From Ceratotherium simum simum (lineage: Eukaryota; Chordata; Mammalia; Perissodactyla; Rhinocerotidae): a stretch of DNA of 64,000 bases. The translations under genes and the position numbers were made by a program. Positions 1 to 12,050 of the stretch are shown here, one piece after another; position 1 is the first letter of the stretch; every line of letters starts with the position of its first letter. Location: contig NW_004454181.1 in assembly GCF_000283155.1 (NCBI RefSeq), positions 27,549,105 through 27,613,104 on the forward strand. Reading direction: 5' to 3'. The notes under the pieces are model-generated. The model saw nothing but the letters and a program-made list of their open reading frames with translations, made no database searches and had not been told where the DNA came from.

Positions 1-17
1 AAAAAAAAAAAAAAAAA
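1..17 (+). repeat. Poly(A) run cut by the window edge
   Basis: Seventeen consecutive A residues open the window. It is probably the tail of a plus-strand retroelement (ERE or L1) whose body lies outside. Confidence 0.5.
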
Positions 18-411
18 GATCAGTGTTGCAAGCCTGCCTAAATCTGACAACTTAAATTGTTTCTCTTCCTCCAAACTGAGCTGACCCTTCAAGCAGATTT
101 TAAAGCTGAAATGCTTTCTTATGCTTGCCTGTTGCTCAAAAACCTGCCATCCTTTTTGCTTCCCAAAAGACTATGGAAGATGACTTGAAAACTTATTTGG
201 ATCTGTTTATTAGCTGGCTCCAGAGCCCACACTTAAGGTATCTTGTTACTTCAGTTACGTTGTGTGCCCTAGCGATTTGCCACATATAGTGTGTAATAAA
301 CTCTTACCTCTGGCTTTTGTGTAACCTGAGTGCCAAGATCCATGCATTGCAATGGCTAGCTAAGTATCAGGTTGATTCACCATGTCTACAAGTGAACCTA
401 CCATTTTGCCT
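18..411. other. Unique AT-rich spacer
   Basis: No gene, RNA or clear repeat is recognised here; parts may be a decayed L2. Confidence 0.4.
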
Positions 412-568
412 TCCTAAACCTGCTCTTCCTCCTATAATTCTCTCTTGATGGACGGAAACTCTCAAGCAGGACACCTAGGAGCCATCCTTGACTCCTCTAT
501 CAAGTCCATCACCTCACTATCCTCACTCATTCTTTCTTAAGTTGGCATTTATCATCTCTCATCTGAAC
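412..568 (+). mobile_element. L2 LINE fragment, left part
   Basis: The sequence resembles the L2 3' body (tcatccttgactcctct-like segment). It resumes after the ERE at 807, so the SINE split an older L2. Confidence 0.55.
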
Positions 569-806
569 TTTTTTTTTTTTTTTTGTGAGGAAGATCAGCC
601 CTGAGCTAACATCCATGCCAATCCTCCTCTTTTTGCTGAGGAAGACTGACCCTGGGCTCACATCTGTGCCCATCTTCCTTCACTTTATATGGGACGCTGC
701 CACAGCATGGCTTGCCAAGCGGTGCCTTGATGCGCATCTGGGATCCGAACCGGCCCGACAGCAGCGGAGCGCACGCACTTAACTGCTATGCCACCGGGCC
801 GGCCCC
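569..806 (-). mobile_element. ERE SINE
   Basis: A minus-strand ERE: poly(T), then the reverse complement of the SINE body, ending with the tRNA-like head (ccgggccggcccc). Flanks atctgaactt (561-570) and atctgagctc (809-818) look like a diverged target duplication. Perissodactyl-specific family. Confidence 0.9.
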
Positions 807-1400
807 TTATCTGAGCTCTTAAAGTAGCCTCTGATCAAGTCTCCTTGGCTTGAGTCTAATCTCTTCAATCCATTCTCTGCATCATTCTTCCAGAATGTGC
901 CACCCTCCCCCAACCTTGCTTTCAGAATAATGACCAAACTCCATGATCTGTCCCCTGCTTACCAATCTGTTCAACCACATCTCTTGGCCTCTATCCCCAG
1001 CCCCAGTCTCCATTCCAACACCCTACACTGCAAATACACTCTCAGTTCCCAGGGCTCATTTTACCACCATGACTTTATATACTTCTCTGTCCTAGAAATG
1101 CCTTCCACTTCCTCCTCCAATCTGCCTACTTGTTGAATTCAAACATCTCTAGGAAACTTCACCAGAAAGGTTGATCACTCCCCGCTCTGTGCCCTCACTG
1201 TAGCACTTTCCATCTGCACTTGCAATTGTATTTCTGTCAGTACTCAGACATGTGTTTCTTCCTCACCAGACTGAGTCCCTCACCAGACTGGGAGCTCCTC
1301 AAGGGCTGGAACTCTTATTTCTGTCTGTGCTCTTAATGCTTGAGGAATGGCACATGGGTAATAGGTGCTTAGTGAATATTTCTTTACTGATGGACTCATG
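807..1400 (+). mobile_element. L2 LINE fragment, right part to 3' end
   Basis: It continues the L2 interrupted at 568 and carries the typical 3' end (gggagctcctcaagggctgg, then a variant of the 'cataataggtgctcaataaat' tail). Confidence 0.7.
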
Positions 1401-1639
1401 AATGACACTAGCTCAGTTAGAGCTAAGATAGGACAGTCTTGGGGGTAGTGGATGAGGGACTTCTAACCAGAAAGAAACTCACAAATCTATAGGACACAGG
1501 GTCTCAAACTGAGCATATGTTTTACTCAAAGATGTGTTCACTCCTCTCCAGGAGAGGCATGGGCGGGAGAGGGATAGGGAACACAAGGTTTAAGTATTGA
1601 AAAATAGCAAAGAGTCTAAAAACATTATTGCTGGAAGGG
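1401..1639. other. Unique spacer
   Basis: Nothing recognised. Confidence 0.4.
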
Positions 1640-1850
1640 ACATTCAAGATCATAAACCTTTAGGACAAGACTGTGCTTTTTAAGTGTACATTTAAAAATA
1701 TGATCCAGTACTCTTTGCAGCTGAGGAAACTGAGGCCCAGAAAGGGAGAACTGACCACACTGAGGCCACAAAGCAAGTTAGTGGCACAGTGGTTTCTTCA
1801 CTCTTAAGCCTGTTGTTCCCTTTTCACACTATATCACAGTTATCATGGGA
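1640..1850 (-). mobile_element. MIR-class SINE
   Basis: It contains the reverse-complement MIR core (gctgaggaaactgaggccca) and a degenerate flank. Confidence 0.6.
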
Positions 1851-4689
1851 AATGGGATTTAGATCAGATAAGGGAGAGACAACGTGATTCTTCTCACTTC
1901 TCCCAAGATAAGGGGCTGGAAGTTAGGTAAGAGTTTCTTAAGAAAAGTGAAGTGTGGATGGTTATCTTGTTGGTTGCTACTGCAGGTTTAGATTTTTGTC
2001 TTCACACACTCTTTTGCTCAAATGTCCCCCAGAAGACATTTGAAAAATGATGGATCCCTATGCACACTTTTAAGTTGACATCTAATTTTTGTAATCAAAT
2101 AACTTTAGTTGCAAAGGATGTTCTTGGAGAGTTTCTACAGCACTGCACTTTGACTCCTCTTTCCTGAGCACCATCAGGATTCAATTTTGAAATTTCTGTC
2201 TTCAGTTATATCCCATGGTGGGTCAGTAAAAGGCACCTACAGCGTGGCTTCCTTTCAAGTGCAGTTATCTTGGACTGGTGGTACCTTTTGAGGAACTAGA
2301 GCCCACACTCTTCAGGGGCAGCTCTGCTCATCATCATCCTGTGAAAAAAACACATGGACAAATTCCGGTCAGAACTTTTACATCATTCCTTTCTCCCCTT
2401 GAAGTATTTCCATTCCACTTTCCTCACAGGAGTTAATCATGCATGCAGTTCGTGCCTTCCTGTCTTTTAATGATCGCCATATTGTATTTCTTTGAAACCA
2501 AAATATGCACTTAGATTCCCATTTTAATTTTTAATTTCTTGTGACCATAAACCTTGAAGTGTTATTTCTTCTGGCTAGAGTTTCCATTACAATTATTAGA
2601 CCTAATTGATAAAAGCCACGTATGTGCATTACAAAGTTTGATAGCAATTTGAATATGGAGAATTACATTTTATTTATTGAGATGGATTTTTTAAATGCGT
2701 GTTCATGTATACATTGCTAAATGTTATTTATTCCTAGATTAAGACAGGAATCACCATCAATACTATCCCTATTTTTCATTTTAATCTGTGTATGAGTTTA
2801 GAAGCCTTGTTCACATAATTATATGGAACTGGGAGGAGTTTTGTTATTATAGTGTCACTCAATTCTTTGAATTCTTTCCAAGATATATGCCAAAAATCAC
2901 TTAGAGATCTTTTATCGAAAGTCAGTGAACTCCATTAGACCTTCCTTTAGTGTTGTACCATGGCAATCTTTTTTCTCTAAGGCTGTTTCCCTGAAGGAGC
3001 TTCTAGAACAAGGTGGAGCAGCTTTACAATTTGCCCACTGGTTGCAGGCCCATGAGAGCAGAAGCTTCTCTGAGCTGCCCTCAGACCTCAGGGTTCTAAG
3101 CTCGTGGGGGCCACCGACAGTTTTCTTCCAGCTCTTGCCTTATTCCTTTCCCTCTCCAGGTTTGAATCTCTGGATCTGGTGCCTAAAACTGCCTTGAGCT
3201 GAAAATCAGGATTGTTTTCTGCCTCTCACTGGAACAACCCCTCTCCTTGTGTTGACTATCTCTGCAGGACAAGGACTCACCCTATATAATCAGCGAATCA
3301 GTCCAGGGATCTAAGATGAGAGTGCTGCTCTTAAAAACAACATTAACAGAGATGGCCTCTGAGACAGCCTACCACATTCACCTCCTGGGTTCAAAATGAT
3401 GTGCTCTTTAAAAGGCAGTTTCACTGAGAGCTTTCAGTGTCAGCTTTTTGAGCCATTTACAGTCAGCTCTTACACAATGTAGGGAACTAGCAGGCTCTAC
3501 CCGATTCACTAAACCACTCTAGAAAATTGTGTGACGCTGGCCCCAACTCGCCTCCGTTAGCATTTTAGTTCAGGGCATTAACTTTGCTTTTGTACCTGGG
3601 CCTACTTGGTTTGCTGCCTCTTTCTGACCACATTCATTATCTCGGGTTCCACCAGGACCCTCTCCTTGGCTCGCTCCCATTTCTAATAAAGGTAAAGTCA
3701 CAAGATCAAAGCTGTGTACGCTGGTAACTTCGTCTTGCATTAACCTTTGCTCTGAAACAGAAGTAGGATTCCCTTTGCTCCTGAAAGGCAGTTCGATGTC
3801 CGGGAAATAACACGGAAGCTGGTGGAGACAGAAGAGCAAAGTTATAGACTTCACACTGTCATGAACAGTGACCCAAGTTAGCTCCTTTCTCCACCCTGAG
3901 ACTCAATTCCTATGTGTAAACAATTAGATACAAATTTTTGCTCCGTCTTATCCTCCCATCTAGGACCAAGAGAAAGGCAAAAGCTTTGCTATGTTTAGAA
4001 CAGTGCCACGTTTACACTTAGCTGTTGACGAATGTTAGCGGCTATTATTAATATCCAAGAGGAAGATAGTCCCCAGAATTTGAGGCCCGATTCACAAGGA
4101 AATCTTTCTTGTGATCTCAGGGAACATGATGGATTAGGTGGATTTTGATGGAGGAGGATGGAGCTCCAACTGGTGGGCAGACCTAGAAGGTTAAAGCGTT
4201 ATCTCCTTAAGCCCAACATCCCAGTGGGAAAAGCAAGGGTTGCGTTGCTGAGGCCTGGCTGGCAGGGAAAGTGGGCGGATGGGCTGCTTTGCCAGCTCGG
4301 ATCCACCCAGCTGGTTTCCACAGCTCTTCTTGGGGCAGGTGGGGTGGTGCCCAGGCTGTGGATGTGTCACGGTAGCTGCATGTCTGGGCGGCAGTTAACC
4401 CTACCTGCCTAGTGGAGGAGATGCTGGGGTCACCTAGGGGACCAGTCGTGCCCCAGGTGGCTGCCGGGAAGAGCCTGCTCTCCCAGCACTGAGGTGGACA
4501 ATGGGATATGCTCCCAGTGGAGCAGGGAGAAAAGCGTGTGCTAGACAACCATGGCCCACACCAGGAAGGCTGAGGAGGCCCAGGCCCCACCCTCAGACAA
4601 CAGTGGTCCATCCAGAGCCAAGAGACCTGCATGTAGACGGTCGCCAGGAGAAGCAGTGTGAGTGGTGGAGGTCTCAGTGTGGGAGTTGC
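1851..4689. other. Unique intergenic DNA
   Basis: About 2.8 kb without a recognised gene or repeat. The part 1980-2940 is distinctly AT-rich with short T- and A-runs; 3300-4690 is GC-richer. Open frames of up to 171 codons in the latter have no recognisable domain. Confidence 0.4.
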
Positions 4690-4870
4690 AGGAGATCTGT
4701 GTGTGGCTTCCGGCCCCACCACTTACCAGCTGTGTGACTTTAGGCAAATCACTCAACTTCTCAGCTCCAAAGGAGGGGATGATACCTGTCCCACAGCGTT
4801 TTTACAAGAATTTAATAAGGTTTTGTAAAACACAGGTCAATATAAAGGACTGTGCAAATGTCTAGCTGAT
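4690..4870 (+). mobile_element. MIR SINE
   Basis: It has the MIR core: ccacttaccagctgtgtgac, then ttaggcaaatcactcaactt. Confidence 0.75.
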
Positions 4871-4874
4871 GGAG

Positions 4875-5120
4875 TTGAGGGCATTCCAGGCAGAGCTGGG
4901 TCAAGGGCTGAGGCTGTAAAGTGATGTCTTTCTGAGAGTTGAGGAGGCTACAGAGGCCAAAGGGCCGAGTGCAGGTGGGAAAGGGGAATGGGGGGCAGGG
5001 GGTAGAAGTGCCTTGACTGTGGGGGACCAGATTGTAGAGACAGGCTTTTGCTCCTTGGGTCACAGGGAGCCCGTGAATGTGTCTGCAGGGTGTAGGGGTG
5101 ACTTCAGGCCCCTGGAAGGC
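4875..5120 (-). mobile_element. L2 LINE fragment
   Basis: It resembles the reverse complement of L2 (gcattccaggcagag... followed by ggctttt...ggagcccgtga). Confidence 0.55.
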
Positions 5121-5127
5121 AGTTATA

Positions 5128-5633
5128 CAGTAGTACCCCTTATCCTTGGCTTTGCTTTCCATGGTTTCAGTTACCCGCAATCAACTGTGGTCTGAAAATA
5201 TTACATGGAAAATTCCAGAAATAAACAATTGATAAGTTTTAAACTGCAAGCAATTCTAAGTAGCATGATGAAATCTCTCACTGTCCTGCTCCGTCCCACC
5301 TGGGATGTGAATCCTCCCTTTGTCCAGTGTCTCCATGCTGTATACACTACCTGCTTGTCAGTCACTTAGTAGCCAACTAGATTATCAGATCAATTGTTGT
5401 GGTATCGCAGTGCTTGTGTTCAAGTAACTTGTTTTACTTAATAATGGTCCCAAAGCCAATTTTATTATTAGTGTTGTTAATCTCTTATTGTGCCTAATTT
5501 ATAAATTAAACTTTATCCCAGGTATGTATGTATAGGGAAAAACATAGTATATATAGAGTTCGGTACTATCCGTGGTTTCAGGCATCTGCTGGGGGTCTTG
5601 AACATATTCCCCTCAGATAAGGGGGGACTACTG
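5128..5633. mobile_element. MER2-like nonautonomous Tigger DNA transposon
   Basis: The element begins CAGTAGTAC and ends GGGACTACTG, forming terminal inverted repeats, and is flanked by TA on both sides (5126-5127 and 5634-5635), the Tc1/mariner-Tigger target duplication. Internal sequence matches the MER2/Tigger1 ends (tggaaaattccagaaataaa and the ggtatcgcagtgcttgtgtt segment). About 506 bp, no transposase frame. Confidence 0.85.
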
Positions 5634-6810
5634 TACTGTATCTTCACGTATAATGCTTGGCATGTTTCCTTGGGGAGGTGACATGGACAATGGGGACAAG
5701 GCAACATCAGCCTACCTGGGACACAGCCACAAGCAGGTAATAGCCTCACACTTCACCCCCTGGGGAGGTCAGAAGCCAGTGGGTGACCCAAGGCTCAGCT
5801 GTAGGAGACTCCTGGACTGAGCTCCGTGAGGCCCAGGCCCTAGTGGAGAGACCAGGGGTACAGTGGGCTCTCTGGATACGGTTGTAGAACGACAGAAAAA
5901 TCAGGAGCCTCTGACCTGGCCCTATATCTTGCCGGAGGGAGAACAGTTCAGAGTGGGAGCTTGATGTGCAGGCGGTGGGAGAGGCAGGCCTACAAAATAG
6001 GGGCTCCTCCTTCACTCCAGCCTTCCCCTATAAAAGAACACCACCCCTGCCAGCCCCCGTGGGAAAGGGCCATGCTGCAGGTAGGGGCAGCTTTGTCTTG
6101 CCCCAACAGGGCCCTCTGCACCTCTCCCAGACCCAAGGGCCCCTGCCCCCCAGTGAACGGGGTCGCACCTCTGGGAGAGGAGGTGAGGTCAGCAGTTCTC
6201 AGAGAGGGGAGAGGAGGGTGCCGCCCTGCCTGAGATGATCTCGGTCTCCACCTCCTCTCTCCCTCTGTGGCTACAGTCAGGAGCTTCTGACAAACCTTGC
6301 TGGGCAACCTTTGCCTCCCTGAAAAGCCTCCAGAAGAATTATAAGTAAACAGTCCATGTCTGCATTCTGCATTCTCTCGAGGCCTTTGCACTGGCTGCCC
6401 AGAGAGGCTTGGGGATGCTCCTCACCCCCCTTCCAGCCTCTCCCCATGGCCTCCACAGTCGAGAGCACAAGGCCCCTTCCTCTTCTCTCCGCTGCACTGG
6501 AGATCAGGGTCCACTCAGAGAAGCACGGGTAGGAGAGCAGAGGTGCGGGGCAGTGAGTGAGCCCAGGACTTGCCTCTTGGCGTCCGCTGTGGCTCTCCTG
6601 CAGGCTCTTCCCAGCGCAGCAGCAGCAAGCACCCAAGTCACCATTTGCAAATATTCAGCCAGGTCCCAGCAGCTCTCTGTCCAAAACCCCACCTCAGTCC
6701 AGGGAAAGCCCAAGCCTGAACAAGCCCTGCACTCTCTCACCCTCTGTCACTTCCCAGACCTCAATTCTATGGGTCTCCCTCAATCAGCCCTCCAGCCCCT
6801 CTCACTGCTT
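5634..6810. other. Unique intergenic DNA
   Basis: GC-rich spacer. A short L2-like piece may lie at 6370-6460 (cctttgcactggctg). Overlapping open frames on both strands lack domains. Confidence 0.4.
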
Positions 6811-7200
6811 CCCTCAGGCCAGACACATGTCCCACCTCTCCAGGGCATTTGCACTTACAGCCGTCCTGGAGCACATCCCCCCAAATCCTCCTTCTGGTCT
6901 TTGCTGAAACGACACCTTCTGAGGGAAGCCTTCCCAGACCGCCCTGTTTGAAGAGGCAACCTTCACTCCTCACCCCTTCCCCTGTTTTATTTTTCTCCAA
7001 CTAACATACTGTATACTTGACCTATTATTTTAAAGTAACAGTAATCTCAGTCCCGGCTAGGATGACAGCAACATGAAAGCGATGTTTTTGTCAGTCTGTT
7101 CACTGCTGCGTCCCCAGGATGAAGCATGGTGCCCTGCACGTAGCAGACCCTCCACAAACACATGCTGAACATTGAAAGGATGAATGAGGGAATGCATAAG
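6811..7200 (+). mobile_element. L2 LINE 3' fragment
   Basis: It follows the L2 consensus through gggcatttgcactta, ccttctgagggaagccttcc, the ctgttttatttttctcc block and a final gttcactgctgcgtcccc segment. Confidence 0.75.
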
Positions 7201-7485
7201 TGAATTAAGAGAGCGACAAGAAGCTCTTTTGCCCTCCTGGGCATCGGAAGTTCCCTCCTAGCCGTGGAAATCTTGAAAAGCGCCAGATACGGACTTCTGT
7301 GAGAGAGAACAGAACAAACCGTGGCTAAAGATCTTGGCTGTTAAAACCACCAGGGGCAATCACCACCTCCACCCCACTCCACCCCACTCCAAACACACTT
7401 CTTTTTTTTTTTCAAAGAGTATTTAGTCCACTCCTTTGGTCCCAATCGTCACTCTTCACTGAATCTTCTCTGGTTTCTTCACATC
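7201..7485. other. Unique spacer with short CCACC/ACTCC repeats
   Basis: A short pyrimidine-rich tandem (ccaccccactcc, two units) occurs at 7367-7390; otherwise nothing recognised. Confidence 0.4.
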
Positions 7486-7850
7486 TTTTTTGTTTAATTG
7501 AGGTACAATTTAGATACAATAAAAGGCACAAATCTGAAGCATGCAGCTTGATGACTTTTTACATGTATGTCCACCTGGGTAACCACCACCCAATTCAAGA
7601 TGTGAGCCATTTCTATCACCCCGGGAGGCTTCCTCAAAGATAACTACCCTTCTGACGTTATCACCAGAAGAATGGCTTTGTCCATTTTAGAACATCACCT
7701 AAATGGGATCACACAGTATGTGCGCTTTTGTGTCTGGCTTCTTTTGCCCAGCACTGTGTCTGTGACGTTTCCCCACATTGTCCTGTGTCACAGGAGTCTG
7801 CTCTTTTCATTTCTGTGTATATTCCTCCTCACCTCTTCGTAAGCGTGGAC
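7486..7850 (-). mobile_element. L1 LINE 3' end (ancient mammalian subfamily)
   Basis: Reading ttaattgaggtacaattta and then the cttttgtgtctggcttcttt block, this is the reverse complement of an L1M 3' end. Confidence 0.7.
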
Positions 7851-8004
7851 TACGTGATCTGGACCAGTTCTTTCATCAGGCCTGGTAAAGGACACGGGGA
7901 GCCCCACACTCGCTCTGATCTCTGGCTTTTTGTGGATATGCAGGCTAGAGAGAGACTCAGTTGCTCTGCTGCAGACTTGGGGACCTCATCGCAGCCCATG
8001 GAAG

Positions 8005-8260
8005 GCAGACCAGCGTCGTGAGCAAGGGCTCAGGCCTTGGAGTCAGGCCTGGGTTCAAATTGCTCATCTGCCACTTCTTGGCAAGGTGACCCTGGGCAAG
8101 TCACTAAGGCTTCGTTTCTTTTCTTCATGTATAAAATGCAGATATGAGTACACTACTGACTATGTGGCATTGCTGTGAAGATGAAAGAAAATGATCCGTG
8201 AGTCTGGTACTCAGGGCATGGGAGATGCTTGGTAAATGCGTTATTTTTATTACGGCTTAG
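8005..8260 (+). mobile_element. MIR SINE
   Basis: Near full-length MIR: cttggagtcaggcctgggtt, tgccacttcttggcaaggtg, and an aggtgcttaataaa-like end (gatgcttggtaaatgcg). Confidence 0.8.
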
Positions 8261-9205
8261 ACCACCAGACGCTCCTCTATAATTGTCTTCATGGGATCTC
8301 TGCCCAATAGGCCAATCCATAGCTATTTCCTGGCCATCTCCCCTCACCTCTACCGGCCTGCCTGCCCAAGCCTCAATTTCCCCAAATTTCAAAACATTTT
8401 TACGGATGGACACAGGGAACAACCAGAACCCGGGAGAAATACAAGGAAGCACACATAGATAGGGACCTTTTACAAGCACCGTAATGAAAGCTTTGCATCC
8501 GTGTTGGATAAGATTCTTTAATAGAACTTTCATTCAGGACTTTGAACCTGAGCTTCACGAAGTGCTGACTGAAGAAGGAGCCTAAGTGCAGCAGGCAGGC
8601 GCCACGCCGAGATTCAGTCTGCTCTCCCAGATGCAGAAGCCTGCACCGCTCACACCCACTCACACTGGCCTGCTGCCTCCCGGCTAGAAGGCTGCCATCT
8701 CCACCATCACAGCCACACATGAGACACAGCCCCACCGAGGGGGCCTGGGCACATTATGTGGATCGCAACATCACCCCATGACTCAGCCCCTTGGGACTAC
8801 AGGCCCGGCCACAGTGACGTGGCGCATTCGGTGGCTGTGTCAAGGGTGCCTTGGGAACACTTAGTCACCCCACCCACCACCAGCAATGACCGTCACCTCC
8901 CCTACACTATCACAGAGCATTGACAGCAGCAGCAATGGTAGTTGATATGGGTGACAATTGTCAGTTTCTCAGTCACACATTAAGTGGGATTCAGAGGTCT
9001 TGGGGGATCGTTGCTGACTTTCCTGATGTGTGATGTGACATCTCAGAAGCGTCAGTGAGCCCGAGGAGCCCCCTCCACCCCCAGGTTCCTCCTTACAGTG
9101 AAATTCTGGAGCCACCACTGGCCACATTTCAGGGATACCCTGGCACTGCCCATGGGCAGGCACCCCACAGGACACGCTGCAGCACCCCAGCAGACACTGT
9201 GCAGT
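8261..9205. other. Unique intergenic DNA
   Basis: No gene or repeat recognised. Confidence 0.4.
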
Positions 9206-9211
9206 GAAATA

Positions 9212-9309
9212 ATAATACAACAATAAAGAACATTTATTGAGTGATTACTCTGTGGCAGGGACTTCATGCATTAGCTCATTTAATCCACTGAACAATTCTG
9301 TGAGGTGGG
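9212..9309 (-). mobile_element. MIR SINE, left part
   Basis: Reverse-complement MIR (catttattgagtgattactc, then ttagctcatttaatcc). It is interrupted by an MLT1 LTR and resumes at 9764. Confidence 0.75.
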
Positions 9310-9763
9310 TTGACTTGTGTGCCTCCAAAAGAAATGTTGAAGTCCTAACCCCCAATCCCTGTAAATGTGCCCTCATTTGGAAATAGGGTCTTCGCAGATG
9401 ATCAAGTTAAGATGAGGTCATTAGGGTGGCCCTGATCCAATATGACTGGTGTCCTTATAAAAAGGGGAAATTTGGACACAGAGACACTCACACAGGGAGA
9501 AAGCCATGTGAAGATGAAGGCAAAGGTTGGGGTGGTGCATTTAAAAACCAAGAAACGCCAAAGACTGCCAGCACATCCCAGAAGCTAGGAGAGAGGCCGG
9601 CAACAGATGGTCCCTCACAGCCGTCAGAACAGCCAACCTTACTGACACCTGATTTCAGCCTTCCAGCCTCCAGAAATAGGAGGCAATACATTTCTGTTTT
9701 TGAAGCCACCCAGTTTGTGGTACTTTGTTACAATAGCCCTAGCAAACTAATACTGTTAGTTTC
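9310..9763 (+). mobile_element. MLT1-class MaLR solitary LTR
   Basis: It matches MLT1: gttgaagtcctaaccccca, aagttaagatgaggtcatta, atatgactggtgtccttata, and the agcaaactaatac end. GGTGGG occurs on both sides (9304-9309 and 9764-9769). No internal retroviral genes are present. Confidence 0.85.
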
Positions 9764-9832
9764 GGTGGGCACTACTTTTATCCACATTTTACAGATGAGG
9801 AAACTGAGGCTTGACTCTGGCAGGGCTTTAGA
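9764..9832 (-). mobile_element. MIR SINE, right part
   Basis: The MIR resumes with ccacattttacagatgagga, directly continuing the piece ending at 9309. Confidence 0.75.
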
Positions 9833-10289
9833 GAGAGAGTTGGGATGATGGAGTTGCTGAGGCAGGACTAGGAGAGTTCCTGAGGGGCTATTGGTTCCCT
9901 GACAGTTGGGCGGGTGCCCCCTCCCCTGCCATGGGCACCCACTCCTACAGCAGCAGGACTTCCACAGCCCCAAGCCTGGCCTGGGGGCTTCTCCTGCTCC
10001 CTCCCATCCTTAAAGGCCCGAAGAAGGAAGCACTGAGTCAGCGGTTGGGAAAGGAGCTGCTGACACAGGGCACAGACTGCAGGGGGGCGGCGGCTGGGTG
10101 GAGAGCGGCCAGCACAGCCTGTGCTGAAAGCGCCTGGACGTGGTGCCCACCTTCCCTCTTGGGCTCTTCCATCTTTAAAGTCCTGAACAGACCTCTGGTG
10201 GAGGTGGGAACTCTGCCAAGGCCACAGAGTGGGACACACGGGCCCAGCCAGGAAAGAAAAGGTAGCCACGGGTGGAGGCTGTGGAGACT
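9833..10289. other. Unique GC-rich spacer
   Basis: Open frames on both strands, no domains recognised. Confidence 0.4.
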
Positions 10290-10545
10290 TGATGAAGAGG
10301 GAGCAGGGGAGCTGGGATCAGGTGGACCTGGGTTCAAACTCTGTTTTCTTCACTGACTGGCTGAGTCAATTTGGTCTGACTTCCCTGGGCCTCAGTCTCC
10401 CCATCTGTAAAATGGAAATAATAACTTTACGGCCTTGCCTTAAAGTATTGTCAATTAAAAAAAAAAAAAACTCATCTACCATAGCCCTGGTACATAGCAA
10501 ATGCTCAAAAAATGTTAGTGGTTGTTCTAATAATTGTTATAGAAA
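10290..10545 (+). mobile_element. MIR SINE
   Basis: MIR features: acctgggttcaaactctg, cctcagtctccccatctgta, and a cctggtacatagcaaatgct end. A 14-base A-run lies inside it (10457-10470). Confidence 0.8.
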
Positions 10546-11774
10546 TAACCCTGAGCCAGTCCTGAGAATGAACATGGTGTGGAGAGACCGAGGTCTTGTA
10601 TGTCCTGTACAGACAGGCACAGCATGAGACAGCCAGCTGCCAGGCCTGGGTTTCCGCCCGGCTCTGCCGAGACCTCCCTGGGTGAACTTGAGTGAGGTCA
10701 AGGGAGGCTGGGGGAGCCAGGGTTTGGCTCCTGCAGGCTCTGTAGTAGGAAGCTGGGAGAAAAAAGGGGCTTAGATTAGGGATTTGGTTTTAACCAAGGG
10801 GGGGACTGCCTCAGTGGCTCTTTTTTATCTTTTCTCTTCCTTTTTTTTAAACAGCAGCAGAACTCTTTGTATAAAAGAAATCTTGGGCAGAAACCCAATA
10901 TATGACACAACACAGCCAGCATGCCAGGGGAAGATGGCACAGGGGTCCAGAGTCCCATCCACTCAGGCTCTCCCCACCGGCCCCCACTCTGCAGCACCCC
11001 AGGACTTCTTGGGGCAACCTGTGGACTGAGTGACTCTAGCCCTAATGCCCCAAGACTTCAATCTAGAAATTCGCTAGTCTTCAGTCTGATCCCCTTCAGT
11101 GTTACGGAAGTTGTGAGGTACTATCTGAACCCCAAGTGTGCACGCTGTATGCATAGCACACTGAGACCAGGAGAGTCAGGGAGCCCCCTGGAGCGGGTGC
11201 GAAGGAGGGGAGAGTCTTTGAAAATGAATGGGGGTGACCTGCTGTGAAGGCGTTAACAAGTTAATGATGGAGGCAGTCCTCTGGCTGGCTTGTTAACTGG
11301 ACCACTCTGCCTGCCAACTTCCAAGAGCTGAAGGGTGGTGTCGGCCTCAATGCCCTCCCGAGGCTCCTTCCAGCAAGGATGTGTACCTGGCAGGGAGGGG
11401 GCCACGGTGCTGGGTCTGCACCCATTAGATGCCACAGGGAGCAGCGTATTCGATTCTGGGTGCCCTTGGAAACAAGGGGCGTCATGCTTGCCTCGCTCTG
11501 TGGGAAAGGTCACACTTTGACTCTTTTTCACAATCTCATAGGAATTGCAGGACACCAAGAGAAAGAGGCCCCTCAAAGGGTTTCGCTTTTTCTTTATTCC
11601 CATGATTTTCGGGGAAAGAGCTAAACAGGCTTCGCCTGCGCTGCCAGCAAGTGGAATTCTTCAACTGTGAGGACGACCTGGGGAGGCTCCCAGGACTGGG
11701 GGGCAATAGAGGGCCTGCCAGGGTGCCGAGCTCAGGCGCTTTGAGGCGACACATCAGGCTTCTCTCTTTTTCTC
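10546..11774. other. Unique intergenic DNA
   Basis: No gene or clear repeat recognised. Confidence 0.4.
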
Positions 11775-12050
11775 CTTGGTTTTCATGTGTATTCTACGTG
11801 TTAGTCCCCTGTCAGGTTTTAACATTGCTTGTATCTTTTTGAGTCTCTCATTTGCCTATTACCTTTCTTCAGGGTGTTCTTCATTGAACTCAAATCCTTA
11901 ATTTGCATATAATCAAATACATCAAAATGCTTTTTCTTACAGTTTATCTTGTTGAGTCTTGTTTAAAGAGTCATTTCCTGCCTTGAGGTCACCAGGATGT
12001 TCTCCTCCATTTTATTGTTCTAACTGTGTAGCTTTGCCTCTCCATGGAGA
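11775..12050 (-). mobile_element. L1 LINE fragment (ORF2 3' part, decayed)
   Basis: The reverse complement of L1 is recognised by gttagtcccctgtcagg and the caaatccttaatttgc segment; no open reading frame survives. Confidence 0.6.

Noticed and set aside
585..782. Frames repeated at 585, 37963, 49094 and similar sites with the same peptide
   Set aside because: These are translations of ERE SINE copies, not a protein family.
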